Below, piece by piece: positions 1 through 7,390 of a stretch of DNA of 16,857 bases (positions within the stretch are counted from its first letter, which is position 1; every line of letters begins with the position of its first letter). The DNA lies in NCBI GenBank assembly GCA_934675685.1, contig CAKURL010000033.1, positions 1-16,857 on the forward strand. Reading direction: 5' to 3'. The notes below the pieces were generated by a model. It made no database searches. It saw only the letters and a list, made by a program, of their open reading frames with translations, and had not been told where the DNA came from. A program made the translations under genes and the position numbers. The stretch comes from an uncultured Candidatus Melainabacteria bacterium. Lineage in GTDB: Bacteria; Cyanobacteriota; Vampirovibrionia; Gastranaerophilales; Gastranaerophilaceae.

Positions 1-929
1 ATGTTAAAGTTATTGCTTGAAGCACTTTGGCTCGCCCAAAAGCTTTGAGGATAGCTTTTTGAAGAAGCGTAGATTTTTCTTTGCTGAAAATAACAAACAC
101 AAGAAGGATTTTCTTGCTCAAAAGGGTTTGTGGAAGCAGGAGCGCAACTCGTGAGATCTGGCTCAATATTATTATCTATAAAATTTAAATTTTTAGAAGT
201 CCCAACATAGCCAAAAATCCCATTTGCAGATTTATAAATATTATATTCTAAAGCACCTTCCACCTTTTGCCAAGAAATTTGAACATATTCTGATGTTGTC
301 CAATAAGCTTCCTTATGGGCAACTACCTCGACACTTTCGCTTTTTGAGCTTTCTTCATTTGTTTCTTTATCCACAGAACACACGACATAACTATATGTTT
401 TAGTGTTTGAAGAAGTGGAGCCTGAATAACTTGCTTTTATGTCTTTTGGAGGTTCTATTTTTGGCTTAATTTCAATTTCTTTTAGTTCCCAAAGGTTGTG
501 CTTTATTCTTGAGAGCTCTTGGATTTTATGATTTTTATGGACAAGAGTAATGGAATCAAGCTGTTGCACATAGTCGATTTGAAAAATTTCGTCTTCTAAA
601 TATGGAGATACTATTTCATAAATTTCTCCGTTATCATCTAAAATATAGCCACCATCTTTCACAAAGCGAAAATATTTTTCTCCCATCTCGATTATGTAAT
701 TTTGCTCAAGCCCAAACACAAAAGGAATAAGTCTCGATTTTTTAGAAGAATATTTCGTATTTGAAACGTATTCAAGCCCAGAGCGGTTCAAAACACAACC
801 TTCTTGTAAAACTATCCCATTTTCAAGATTTTTAAGCCCATTTGAATATTGCTCCAAGTCTACTCTTCCTTGCAAAGATGGGGACAAAATTCCTTTTGAA
901 AATGAATTTTGAGTAATTCTTGTCTCCAT
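1..929 (-). CDS. Tail tubular protein B-like (tail nozzle) protein, partial
   Basis: Open frame from ATG at 929 running off the left edge; 309 codons are present without a stop. The start is two bases after the stop of the upstream gene and has an AGGGGG ribosome site inside that gene's last codons. The N-terminus carries the family signature of podoviral tail nozzle proteins: a FSKGILSPSLQGRVDLEQY-type opening, then a run about residues 32-55 (GIVLQEGCVLNRSGLEYVSN) matching the usual NFIVRPTGGxxNRPGTxFV. About residues 145-235 look like a fibronectin-III-like domain (TKTYSYVVCSVDKET, then SWQKVEGALEYNIYKS), followed by NPF and QQRKIYASS blocks. By family knowledge this is the analogue of T7 gp12, forming the tip of the short tail. 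Identification is by remembered family pattern; the C-terminal part lies outside the window. Confidence 0.82.
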   Translation of the reverse strand, partial: METRITQNSFSKGILSPSLQGRVDLEQYSNGLKNLENGIVLQEGCVLNRSGLEYVSNTKYSSKKSRLIPFVFGLEQNYIIEMGEKYFRFVKDGGYILDDNGEIYEIVSPYLEDEIFQIDYVQQLDSITLVHKNHKIQELSRIKHNLWELKEIEIKPKIEPPKDIKASYSGSTSSNTKTYSYVVCSVDKETNEESSKSESVEVVAHKEAYWTTSEYVQISWQKVEGALEYNIYKSANGIFGYVGTSKNLNFIDNNIEPDLTSCAPASTNPFEQENPSCVCYFQQRKIYASSKSYPQSFWASQSASSNNFN

Positions 930-931
930 TT

Positions 932-1525
932 TTACCCCCTAGCTTCTAAATATGTCTCTTCTAAATCGCAAAAATCATTGCCTTCTGTGGCATTTAAGAC
1001 TTTTGCCCTATTTAATAATTTTTTATATTTTTCCCCTGCAAGCTCTGCTTTTTGTTGGCTTCCCGTGATTGCGCAAGAAACCAAAGAAGCAAGATAATAA
1101 GCTAATGCCATCGCAAATTCGCTTGAAAAATACACTTCTTTTTCAACCCTTCTTGTATATCTCAACACCGGTTTTTCTAAGTCGCACAAAATAAGTCTTT
1201 CGCCATTTTCTAATGTCGTCACTTTAAATTCGCTTAAAACATAAGTATTTTTTTCAAAAATATCTCTTGCGCTAATACAATTATTTGGATAAGAAAAAGA
1301 ATTTTTATATTTTGAATAATTTTCGCCATTTTCGACTTTTGAAAGCTCTCTAAATGTCGAAGCAAAATTCCAGTCGTAGTCTTTTAAAACACAATCTCTT
1401 GCAAGGTCATAATAATTATTTAACAAAATCGCACGGTTATCTTGAAGATTGCTATTTTCCAAAGGAGTCGTCACCCCAAGAATATTCAGGGCGATATTAT
1501 AAATTTGAATTTTTGATATTGTCAT
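932..1525 (-). CDS. Tail tubular protein A-like head-tail adaptor
   Basis: 197 residues from ATG, close to the usual length of about 190-200 for this family. The N-terminus (KIQIYNIALNILGV) followed about residues 38-55 by YYDLARDCVLKDYDWNFA is the hallmark of podoviral tail tubular A / gp11-type adaptors, which form the ring between portal and nozzle. Near residues 78-87 there is the typical YPNNCISARD stretch. It sits directly before the nozzle gene (gap 2 nt) and 13 nt after the internal virion gene, the standard podoviral order. The ribosome site is weak (AAAGACA region), so translation may be partly coupled to the gene before it. No oddities in length or frame. Confidence 0.82.
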   Translation of the reverse strand: MTISKIQIYNIALNILGVTTPLENSNLQDNRAILLNNYYDLARDCVLKDYDWNFASTFRELSKVENGENYSKYKNSFSYPNNCISARDIFEKNTYVLSEFKVTTLENGERLILCDLEKPVLRYTRRVEKEVYFSSEFAMALAYYLASLVSCAITGSQQKAELAGEKYKKLLNRAKVLNATEGNDFCDLEETYLEARG

Positions 1526-1538
1526 ATTTTGTCTTTCT

Positions 1539-2072
1539 TTAAAAATTACTTCTACTGTTGTCGGTGACTTGGCCCCAACTAGTCCAAATGTCGCTTATTT
1601 GAGAGCTTCGCCCTAAAGAAACTAAGGAGCCTAAAATGCTATTATTATAGCTATTTTGTTCGTTAGTTAAAGCATAAAAATTGTTTCTTGCACTTTTTAA
1701 GATATTGTTCGCTTTTAAATTGGAATTATCTTTTATTCTTTGCGCTTCAATATCTGCTAAGTCTAAAATATCTTTTGAATTATATTCATTTGTTAAAGAA
1801 TTTAAATCAAAACCACCTGAAGCATTTTGAGCCTTCAAAGAACTTACGCTTTTTATCGCGTCAAGCTTCTTTTGCCTTGCTTCTTCTATTCCTGTTTGCC
1901 TTTCTTGTTTAGCTTCGTCTTTTTGCGCTTCGATGTTATTTAGGGCAATTTGGGTTTTATAGCTTTGAATTTTTTCATTTTGTTTTGCATTAATTGAAGA
2001 AACCCCGACATTCACCGCAGCTTTAGTCAAAGTCGAGACAAAAGTCGTCGCAGCGTCTGATAAATTACACAT
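1539..2072 (-). CDS. Internal virion / DNA ejection protein (T7 gp14-like)
   Basis: The frame is open from 2138, but I place the start at the ATG at 2070-2072 (177 aa, beginning MCNLSDAATT). An AGGTG ribosome site lies just before it, and the 22 codons upstream only read through a terminator hairpin. The protein is predicted almost wholly helical: a short Ala/Val-rich N-terminal stretch, a long charged coiled-coil-like segment rich in Gln, Lys and Glu (NEKIQSYKTQIALNNIEAQK onward), a GGFDLNS turn, and a second helical part. An MC start, a Gln/Ala coiled coil and a SGGFDL-type turn are typical of podoviral internal core proteins that leave the capsid with the DNA and help cross the envelope. 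Position between cement and tail adaptor genes fits. The specific function is inferred from family and position. Confidence 0.68.
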   Translation of the reverse strand: MCNLSDAATTFVSTLTKAAVNVGVSSINAKQNEKIQSYKTQIALNNIEAQKDEAKQERQTGIEEARQKKLDAIKSVSSLKAQNASGGFDLNSLTNEYNSKDILDLADIEAQRIKDNSNLKANNILKSARNNFYALTNEQNSYNNSILGSLVSLGRSSQISDIWTSWGQVTDNSRSNF

Positions 2073-2099
2073 TTTCACCTCATAAATCTTTAAAACTAT

Positions 2100-2135
2100 A
2101 AAAAGAGATATAGCGAGAAAATCTCTCGCTATATC
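2100..2135 (-). terminator. Rho-independent-type terminator after capsid/cement genes
   Basis: A perfect 12-bp inverted repeat (arms 2107-2118 and 2124-2135, 5-nt loop) is followed on the minus strand by TCTTTTT. The plus-strand side has no T run, so it acts only in the direction of phage late transcription. It begins 12 nt after the cement gene stop. It should reduce, not abolish, transcription of the internal virion and tail genes. The position recalls the T7 T-phi terminator just after the capsid gene. The stem has only 5 G/C pairs, so efficiency is uncertain. Confidence 0.72.
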
Positions 2136-2146
2136 CAATAATCACG

Positions 2147-2533
2147 CTATTTTTCAAATTCTATATCGTTTTGAACAACAATACCAGCCGTGATTTCACC
2201 TTCTTCTTCGGTGCCTGTCACTTCATATTTCAGCTTCACAAAGCCAAGATTTCCTTTTGGCATAAAAGATATCGGAAATTTCGCCCCTTCTTTTAAAGAA
2301 GCTAATTCCAAAGTCGAAGAAACGAGTTCTTTTTCTTCAGAAAAATCTTCGTCTTTTGAAGTCACAACGCTCGCTTTTAAACTGGTCAAGCCGGAAAAAG
2401 CCTTTGTCGCTTGAATAAGCAAAGGCAGATATGAAATATCTCCAAGCCCAAATTTTACGGTATTTGTAGAATAAATTGTGCCTGATGTAATTTTTTGATT
2501 ATCTGAAAATAAATTTTGACTATCTAATAACAT
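2147..2533 (-). CDS. Bbp16-like capsid cement (decoration) protein
   Basis: I choose the ATG at 2531-2533 (128 aa, MLLDSQNLFSDNQ), one base after the capsid gene stop. A longer frame starting at 2575 would overlap the capsid gene by 41 nt. The sequence has the beta-rich pattern of the Bbp16 family: an N-terminal LDSQNLFSDNQ block, LPLLIQATKAFSGLTSLKASV about residues 36-56, a Glu/Ser-rich loop, then FMPKGNLGFVKLKYEVTGT and EITAGIVV near the end. In phage BPP-1 the homologue is a jellyroll protein that clamps neighbouring capsomers. Placement directly after the major capsid gene matches BPP-1. The recognition rests on this combined pattern and on the genomic position. Confidence 0.78.
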   Translation of the reverse strand: MLLDSQNLFSDNQKITSGTIYSTNTVKFGLGDISYLPLLIQATKAFSGLTSLKASVVTSKDEDFSEEKELVSSTLELASLKEGAKFPISFMPKGNLGFVKLKYEVTGTEEEGEITAGIVVQNDIEFEK

Positions 2534-2534
2534 T

Positions 2535-3530
2535 TTAACCCACTTTCTTTTCAGTATTTTTAATTTGATCAACACATTTAATAGGAATTCCCAAGAAATT
2601 CACTACAGGGCGCCCCATGGCTTCATCTACTGACAGTTTCACATTCGCTTTATTCATAGCTTGGAAATGCAAATATGTTTCAATTGTTTCATTGCAATAG
2701 ATTACAGTGTTGCCTGTTTTTGAAAATCTTTTTATCCTATGATATGCGCTTATCATAAGCTTTAATAAGTCCGGAGCTTCATCTGTATCGAGCTTTGTAA
2801 CATCAATGTTTGCAATTCTCGCGCTCGACCTAAAGTCTCTTACTGTCATTCCTATATCCCATTTGAAGTGGTCACGATAAACTTCATACATGTTTCCAGC
2901 GGAATCAAGCGCCGTTTGAGCGCCTTTGTCCGTATGAACAAGCCCCATTTGAGAGCCTTTTGGATATAGAAGATGAGTGTGTAAATCTCCCCAAGTCACA
3001 AACCAAATTGAAGTGTTTGTGTTTGAAGTGCCACCTGCGTCAAGCACTCTATAGCCAAGAGATTTTGGATCAATTGAGATTTTATTATATCTAACGGATA
3101 AACCATCAAAGCCGGCAGGGTTAGTCGCTTTAGAGCCATAGAAAATGTTTTCTTGAACAGTATTATTCATAGATTCTAAAAAAGCTTGGGCTTCATTCAT
3201 TCGAAATTGATTTGTGTCTCCTTCAAGGTCAGCTAATGCTTTATCTACTTGAGAATATACTTCTAACATTCCAGTTGAATCTGTGATTTGAGTATATTCT
3301 CCTTTTGAAGCATTTACCCCTTGGTAAAATTTTCTAAATTCGACCTCGGGAAGCCCGTTTCGAACTGTGGTTTTATGAGTCGAGCCTTCGTTACATTCTC
3401 GAACCACAGCATCTTCAATCAAGACATTTGACGTTGCCAATAAATCAATAATTGTATTTGCGATTTTTCCATTTTCCCTTTGGGCAAACTTGTCTTTTAA
3501 AGTTAAATAAGTGTTTCCAACTAGTGCCAT
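2535..3530 (-). CDS. Major capsid protein, BPP-1/epsilon15 podovirus type
   Basis: 331 residues, a normal length for this class. Start ATG at 3528-3530 with an AAAGGA ribosome site. The N-terminus is MALVGNTYLTLKDKFAQREN; about residues 53-75 (KTTVRNGLPEVEFRKFYQGV and on) and 86-118 (TGMLEVYSQVDKALADLEGD, then QFRMNEAQAFLES) carry the conserved blocks of this capsid family, followed by an IFYGSKATNPAGFDGL segment about 129-144. In BPP-1 the corresponding protein has an HK97-like fold with rearranged topology and forms the icosahedral shell. The gene lies 15 nt after the scaffold gene and directly before the cement gene, so shell proteins are made from one message. I see no truncation or frameshift. 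Confidence 0.9.
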   Translation of the reverse strand: MALVGNTYLTLKDKFAQRENGKIANTIIDLLATSNVLIEDAVVRECNEGSTHKTTVRNGLPEVEFRKFYQGVNASKGEYTQITDSTGMLEVYSQVDKALADLEGDTNQFRMNEAQAFLESMNNTVQENIFYGSKATNPAGFDGLSVRYNKISIDPKSLGYRVLDAGGTSNTNTSIWFVTWGDLHTHLLYPKGSQMGLVHTDKGAQTALDSAGNMYEVYRDHFKWDIGMTVRDFRSSARIANIDVTKLDTDEAPDLLKLMISAYHRIKRFSKTGNTVIYCNETIETYLHFQAMNKANVKLSVDEAMGRPVVNFLGIPIKCVDQIKNTEKKVG

Positions 3531-3545
3531 TTTTTGTCCTTTCTA

Positions 3546-4094
3546 TTAGTTATTAGCTCCATATAAAATCTCCGCAGGAGAAAGCTCATCTTTTCTTGGA
3601 GAACCGTCAAAATCAAAGGAATCTTCTCTCATCAATTCGCCGATTTTATAAAACATTTTGATTAATTCAGGGTTATAAATAAGCCCTAATTCCTTAAATG
3701 TTTCTTTCAATTTTTCAGACGCGAATTTTCGATAAGCGCTATCTGCGACCTGCATAAAGTCTTTTAACCTAGGAGAATTTTTTTGAGGCAATTCTTCGTC
3801 TTCATCAAACATTCTTGAATAATCGCTAAGTTGAGATTCATGCTTATTTTTTAAGTCATTTTTAAAGAAATCATCTTGTTTTTTTGACATTTGATAAGCT
3901 ATATCCATCAACATCTCGATTGCCTCTTGGTTTAAGCCCAATTTCTTTGCGATTGGCTTAAATTTTTCCAATAATTCTTCGTCTAAGTTAAAATCTTCGA
4001 GATTTCTATATTTTGAAAAATCATATTCAAAAGAGTTTTCGCCGTTTAAGGCAATTTTTTCATTTTGATTATTTTCGTTTTGTAAATTTTGCAT
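3546..4094 (-). CDS. Capsid scaffolding protein
   Basis: 182 residues, strongly acidic and helical, start ATG at 4092-4094 with an AGAAAGGA ribosome site. The N-terminal 20 residues are Asn/Gln-rich and probably disordered. A central helical region (LEEKFKPIAKKLGL-like to MSKKQDDFFKND) is followed by a conserved-looking C-terminal block about residues 120-160 (FKELGLIYNPELIKMFYKIG) and by SPAEILYG at the end. A GLxxxPxLIxxxxxxG block and a terminal AEILYG are common in scaffold proteins encoded just before the capsid gene of this podovirus type. The protein would direct prohead assembly and then leave or be degraded. No protease domain is evident. The assignment combines this pattern and the gene order. 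Confidence 0.72.
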   Translation of the reverse strand: MQNLQNENNQNEKIALNGENSFEYDFSKYRNLEDFNLDEELLEKFKPIAKKLGLNQEAIEMLMDIAYQMSKKQDDFFKNDLKNKHESQLSDYSRMFDEDEELPQKNSPRLKDFMQVADSAYRKFASEKLKETFKELGLIYNPELIKMFYKIGELMREDSFDFDGSPRKDELSPAEILYGANN

Positions 4095-4111
4095 GGAATT
4101 TCCTTTCTATG

Positions 4112-4120
4112 TGTTAAAAT
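4112..4120 (+). promoter_or_regulatory. Extended -10 promoter for the reversed cargo gene
   Basis: TGTTAAAAT at 4112-4120 is an extended -10 element (TGn plus TAAAAT). No good -35 is present at 16-18 nt; TTGCAT at 4089-4094 is 20 nt away. Transcription would begin near 4127, leaving a short leader holding AGGGGAG at 4130-4136, five bases before the ATG at 4142. The element points opposite to the phage late genes, so the gene can be expressed when those are silent. Confidence 0.45.
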
Positions 4121-4141
4121 GTTTTTAAAAGGGGAGTTATT

Positions 4142-4570
4142 ATGAAAAAGATAATTTTTGGAATATTAGCATTATTTGTTTGCATTGGGTTTTTTGCCAA
4201 AAACACAATTGCCCAAAGCAATTTTCCAACTGCGATAAAGACTTGTGAGCCATTTTCTTTAGAAGGCGAAGCCACAAGCAATTCTGAAATTTTCGATTTA
4301 TCAATCAGCCTCACAAAAGCAAAAGACAATGGCTGCATTTATAAAGAAAAAATTTCTCAAGGCAAGAACTACGAACTTTTGACTTGCAGGTTTGAAAAAG
4401 GTTATCTGCCATATATTTCTGAATCAATGGCAAAATATAACCAAACCTACGCAAAACAAATTGCAAAAAACAACATCTTTTCAGCCAAGCTCACAAGCAA
4501 CGGCGAAATTTTAAACAAATATCTCGTAAATCCAAAAATTTGTAAAATTACATATTCAAAAAGCAAATAA
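4142..4570 (+). CDS. Small exported protein with four cysteines (candidate prophage moron)
   Basis: 142 residues, the only plus-strand gene inside the phage module. A strong AGGGGAG ribosome site precedes the ATG. The N-terminus is a clear signal peptide: KK after Met, a hydrophobic core IIFGILALFVCIGFF, then a likely signal peptidase I cut after NTIA (about residue 24); there is no lipobox. The mature part of about 118 residues has four cysteines (KTCEP, NGCIY, LTCRF, KICKI), enough for two disulfides, and is Lys-rich. Its own promoter and its own terminator bracket it, while convergent and divergent phage genes flank it closely. This is the layout of a moron, often expressed in lysogens for envelope functions such as blocking superinfection. 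I do not recognise the family; the role is inference. Confidence 0.75.
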   Translation: MKKIIFGILALFVCIGFFAKNTIAQSNFPTAIKTCEPFSLEGEATSNSEIFDLSISLTKAKDNGCIYKEKISQGKNYELLTCRFEKGYLPYISESMAKYNQTYAKQIAKNNIFSAKLTSNGEILNKYLVNPKICKITYSKSK

Positions 4571-4572
4571 TT

Positions 4573-5520
4573 TTAGCTGCTAAGGGCTTTTTTGAAATAT
4601 CTCAAGCCCTTAGCGCTTTTTTGAGATTTAAAATTTTTGTTTTCTTTTGAATCCTTAAAAATCTCAATTCTTCTTTTTGCAATTTCGATTTTTTCTTTTT
4701 CCTCTAAATTTTCGTTTTTCTTTTTCTGGTTTTGAAAATCAAACTTTATTTGAGACATAAGCTCATATTTTTCTTTGTCGTCCGTTAAATTTAAAATTTC
4801 AAAAGCGCTATAAAACAAGTCTATTTCGTCGTCAAAAAACATATTTTGAGATTGTCTTAAAAGAGAATTTTTTAATATTTTTAAATAATTATAGTCTTCA
4901 AGGCTCAAAAAAGAGATATCTTCTTCAAGATTTCGCTTTAAAAATTCTTCTTTTTTAGACCTGAAAAGATTTAAAAGAAAAAGAAATTTAGCAGGATCTG
5001 ATTTTGAAGCATTTTGCTTTGGGATAAATTCTCTAAAATCGCTTTTTATAGCTAAAATATATTTTTTATTCAAAGCTTCGATTAGGCTTTTTTGCTCCGC
5101 ACTACCTAAATTTAAAACATTCACAATCCAAGACACAACGCTAAGGGCTTTTGAATAAAGAGCTTGCCTTTTTTCTTTATTATTTTTATTTATCGAAACT
5201 TTAAATAAAATGTTTTCTATTGTTTTTTCAAAAATTTCTTGAGCCCAAACTTTCGCCTGTTTGATATAATGTTTTTCAAGTTCAGCCTCAAATTGGGACT
5301 TTTTTTCTTCTACAATTTCCTCAAAATTTTCGATTTTTATTTCGTCCACCAGTTTTTGGATTTCATAATCAAATTCATCTAAAAAAATTTGAATTTTTTC
5401 TATTGCTTCTTTGGATTTTAAATTCAAATAGCCTGAATTAGAATAAAGTTTTTCATTTATGATGTCATCAATTTTATTTTCAAATTCCAAATGAAGAATG
5501 TTTGAAATAATTTCTCTCAT
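4573..5520 (-). CDS. Unrecognised helical protein between portal and scaffold
   Basis: 315 residues, start ATG at 5518-5520 abutting the portal stop codon with no gap; a GGGGGTGAT ribosome site lies within the portal's last codons, so the two are likely translationally coupled. The protein is highly charged (Lys, Glu) and predicted nearly all alpha-helical, with heptad-like stretches about residues 38-110 (EAIEKIQIFLDEF, EEIVEEKKSQFEAELEKHY) and again about 260-300. A less charged, Leu-rich middle (ALSVVSWIVNVLNLGSAEQK about 127-146) may be a small globular unit. No membrane segment, signal peptide, nuclease or protease motif is seen. Its place suggests a capsid assembly or internal head component, but I do not recognise a family. 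The final codons overlap the terminator of the convergent cargo gene. Confidence 0.7.
   Translation of the reverse strand: MREIISNILHLEFENKIDDIINEKLYSNSGYLNLKSKEAIEKIQIFLDEFDYEIQKLVDEIKIENFEEIVEEKKSQFEAELEKHYIKQAKVWAQEIFEKTIENILFKVSINKNNKEKRQALYSKALSVVSWIVNVLNLGSAEQKSLIEALNKKYILAIKSDFREFIPKQNASKSDPAKFLFLLNLFRSKKEEFLKRNLEEDISFLSLEDYNYLKILKNSLLRQSQNMFFDDEIDLFYSAFEILNLTDDKEKYELMSQIKFDFQNQKKKNENLEEKEKIEIAKRRIEIFKDSKENKNFKSQKSAKGLRYFKKALSS
4579..4622 (+). terminator. Terminator of the reversed cargo gene, inside the 3' end of the convergent gene
   Basis: A perfect 11-bp GC-containing inverted repeat (4579-4589 with 4604-4614, 14-nt loop) is followed by T6 at 4617-4622. It starts 9 nt after the plus-strand gene's stop. 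It lies entirely inside the last codons of the minus-strand gene at 4573-5520. The minus-strand side lacks a T run, so it should stop the short plus transcript while letting phage late transcription pass. Confidence 0.82.
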
Positions 5521-7146
5521 CTATATCACCCCCAAGCGAGAAAGCAAGTCGGAGCCATAAGAATCCACTCCTCCCATGTTTTGGATTATTTGGCTGCTTT
5601 GCTGCAAAATGTTCATTTGGTTTTGTTGAGTTTTCAAATTTTGCTCTTCTTTTCTTATTTTTTCAAGCTCATATTTTGACACAATCTGCTCTGGAGAAAT
5701 ATTTGCAAATTGCGCATAGTCTTCGATTATTTTTTCTGCGTTTAATTTTGCTTTTAAGGTTGGGTCGATTGAATTTGCGATATTTGAAACAAAAGTCGTA
5801 AACCTTTCCATGCTCGAAATATTTGCGACTTTTTGAGCTTGCGCCAAAGAAGAAACAAACTCCACTTCTATTTTAGAATTTTTTGTTTTTCCAATTGGTT
5901 CAATGAGCCCAAGCCTTAGCTCTTCTAAGTAAATCCAATTTAAGATTTCTCTTAAAGCTGTGTGGATTTGCTCTAGCAAAGGAGACAACAAAACAAGCTT
6001 TTCTTCTTTTAGTTCATTGACCTCAGTTGCGGTTCTTCCCCTATTTGCCGTGGATAAAATCATCGCAAACAAGTCATTATAAAAATGTTCTTTTATTGTA
6101 TCTTTAAGCTCGTCTTTTTCTTCTTTTAATTCTAAAATCCTTGGGTTTACTTCGTAAATCGGGCTTATCCCTCTTCCGTTTTCGTCTTCTTCAATGTAGG
6201 CTCCTGGGATATCACTAAGCTTTTTATTTTTCAAGCTCGCAGGCCCCTTATAAGCAGGGCAAACTATCTTTTTCACCGCTTTTGCATATTCTTTTACCAT
6301 CGTCATAAGTTGTTTAACATCAGGTAAAGCATTAATTGCAGGAGAATCTTGAGGATAATCAATGTCAGAAGAAATCCCTGTTTCAAAAACGACATAAGGA
6401 AATTTATCAAACCCTCTTAAAGACAAAAATTCTTTTTTACCATTTAAAATTACAGCGGAAATATATTTTGCAAATTTTGAAGAAAGTCTTTTTTCTCTAT
6501 AAAATTTATTTTTTTCTACAAAATGGACTATTTCATAGAGCTTCTCTGGGTTATCAAGGGCGTCTTTTTTGATTTCATCACAGACGCTATCTTTGAATTT
6601 CTCATAAATGTTTTTTGCCGTTTCCATATAAATTCTACAAAAACAATCGACCTTGCCTTTAGAATTTTTTGAATAATAATAAGAGCCAATAGGGAGCACT
6701 TTAAAATTCACGACATTTTCCCAATCGGCCTCAAGGCAAAGCGCCCCAAAGCCAAAAATTCCAACTTGCCTATATATTTCAGGCAAAACTTGATAGAAAT
6801 TTGAGCTATAGAGAATTTTTCTTGTTAATTCTTCTTGTTTATGGCACCATTTTTTAGAAAAATAATCGTCCTTTTTTATGCCATCAAGAGTAGTCTTAAA
6901 CCACCTGTTTGCTGGGCTTGTTGCCCCCGACATCATACCTGATGAAAAATTTCTTAGGGCAATTAAGGGTGTTGAATCTATTATTTTTTTGTTTTTTACT
7001 ATTGGTTTTCTTTGGTTTCTTGCAATAAATTGCACGCTTCTTGGAGAAAAATAATCCGCAAGCTCTTGCAAATCAGGCTTTATAATATTAAAAATTTCTT
7101 CAAGCTGGTGTTTTCTTTTTAAAAAATATTCTACAGTATAAAACAA
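5521..7146 (-). CDS. Portal / head-to-tail connector protein
   Basis: 541 residues, typical for podoviral connectors. The start is a TTG at 7144-7146 with a strong AGGAGGGG ribosome site five bases before it, overlapping the stop of the small gene upstream. About residues 57-83 (DSTPLIALRNFSSGMMSGAT and on to NRWF) is the signature of the bacteriophage head-to-tail connecting family, and GIFGFGALCLEAD follows at about 128-140. Further on are a conserved TANRGRTATEVNELKEE block and LLEQIHTALREILNW, characteristic of the same family. The C-terminal 60 residues are Gln/Asn-rich and coiled-coil-like. By family knowledge it forms the dodecameric vertex ring through which terminase pumps DNA and to which the tail adaptor binds. 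I see no break in the frame. Confidence 0.9.
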   Translation of the reverse strand: MFYTVEYFLKRKHQLEEIFNIIKPDLQELADYFSPRSVQFIARNQRKPIVKNKKIIDSTPLIALRNFSSGMMSGATSPANRWFKTTLDGIKKDDYFSKKWCHKQEELTRKILYSSNFYQVLPEIYRQVGIFGFGALCLEADWENVVNFKVLPIGSYYYSKNSKGKVDCFCRIYMETAKNIYEKFKDSVCDEIKKDALDNPEKLYEIVHFVEKNKFYREKRLSSKFAKYISAVILNGKKEFLSLRGFDKFPYVVFETGISSDIDYPQDSPAINALPDVKQLMTMVKEYAKAVKKIVCPAYKGPASLKNKKLSDIPGAYIEEDENGRGISPIYEVNPRILELKEEKDELKDTIKEHFYNDLFAMILSTANRGRTATEVNELKEEKLVLLSPLLEQIHTALREILNWIYLEELRLGLIEPIGKTKNSKIEVEFVSSLAQAQKVANISSMERFTTFVSNIANSIDPTLKAKLNAEKIIEDYAQFANISPEQIVSKYELEKIRKEEQNLKTQQNQMNILQQSSQIIQNMGGVDSYGSDLLSRLGVI

Positions 7147-7159
7147 TTAAACCCCTCCT

Positions 7160-7357
7160 TTATTCGCCCAAAAGAGTGTTTTTCTTTACATAAGGGTCCT
7201 CTGAAAGCCCTATTGACGAGGTTTTAAAGTTTTTAGAATAGTTTGAAATGTTTTTTGTGTCGCTATTTTTAGTCAAGCTTGCGTTTGCTTGGTGTTGTTC
7301 CACTTTTTCTTCTTCAATTGCGCTTGTGTTTAATTTTTGAGATTTTAAAAAGCACAT
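7160..7357 (-). CDS. Small MC...TLLG phage protein
   Basis: 65 residues, ATG at 7355-7357 preceded by an AAGGAAA-type ribosome site. The sequence is polar, Ser/Asn/Lys-rich and probably disordered. It begins MCFLKS and ends VKKNTLLGE. Small proteins between the large terminase and portal genes of many podoviral prophages share this style: an MC start, a low-complexity middle and a KTLLG-like end. That shared style is from memory and no function is known to me. Its stop overlaps the portal's ribosome site, so translation here may open the portal start. The cysteine at position 2 and the fixed C-terminus hint at a small virion or assembly factor. Confidence 0.6.
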   Translation of the reverse strand: MCFLKSQKLNTSAIEEEKVEQHQANASLTKNSDTKNISNYSKNFKTSSIGLSEDPYVKKNTLLGE

Positions 7358-7390
7358 AATTTTTCCTTTCCTTTTCCTTTTTCAAATTTC

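Noticed and set aside
2073..2138. 22 extra N-terminal codons for the internal virion protein
   Set aside because: These codons read through a terminator hairpin and the first has no ribosome site; the ATG at 2072 has a good one and gives the family-typical MC start.
2534..2575. Longer cement protein beginning inside the capsid gene
   Set aside because: The extension is Lys-rich, unlike the family N-terminus, and the ATG at 2533 directly follows the capsid stop.
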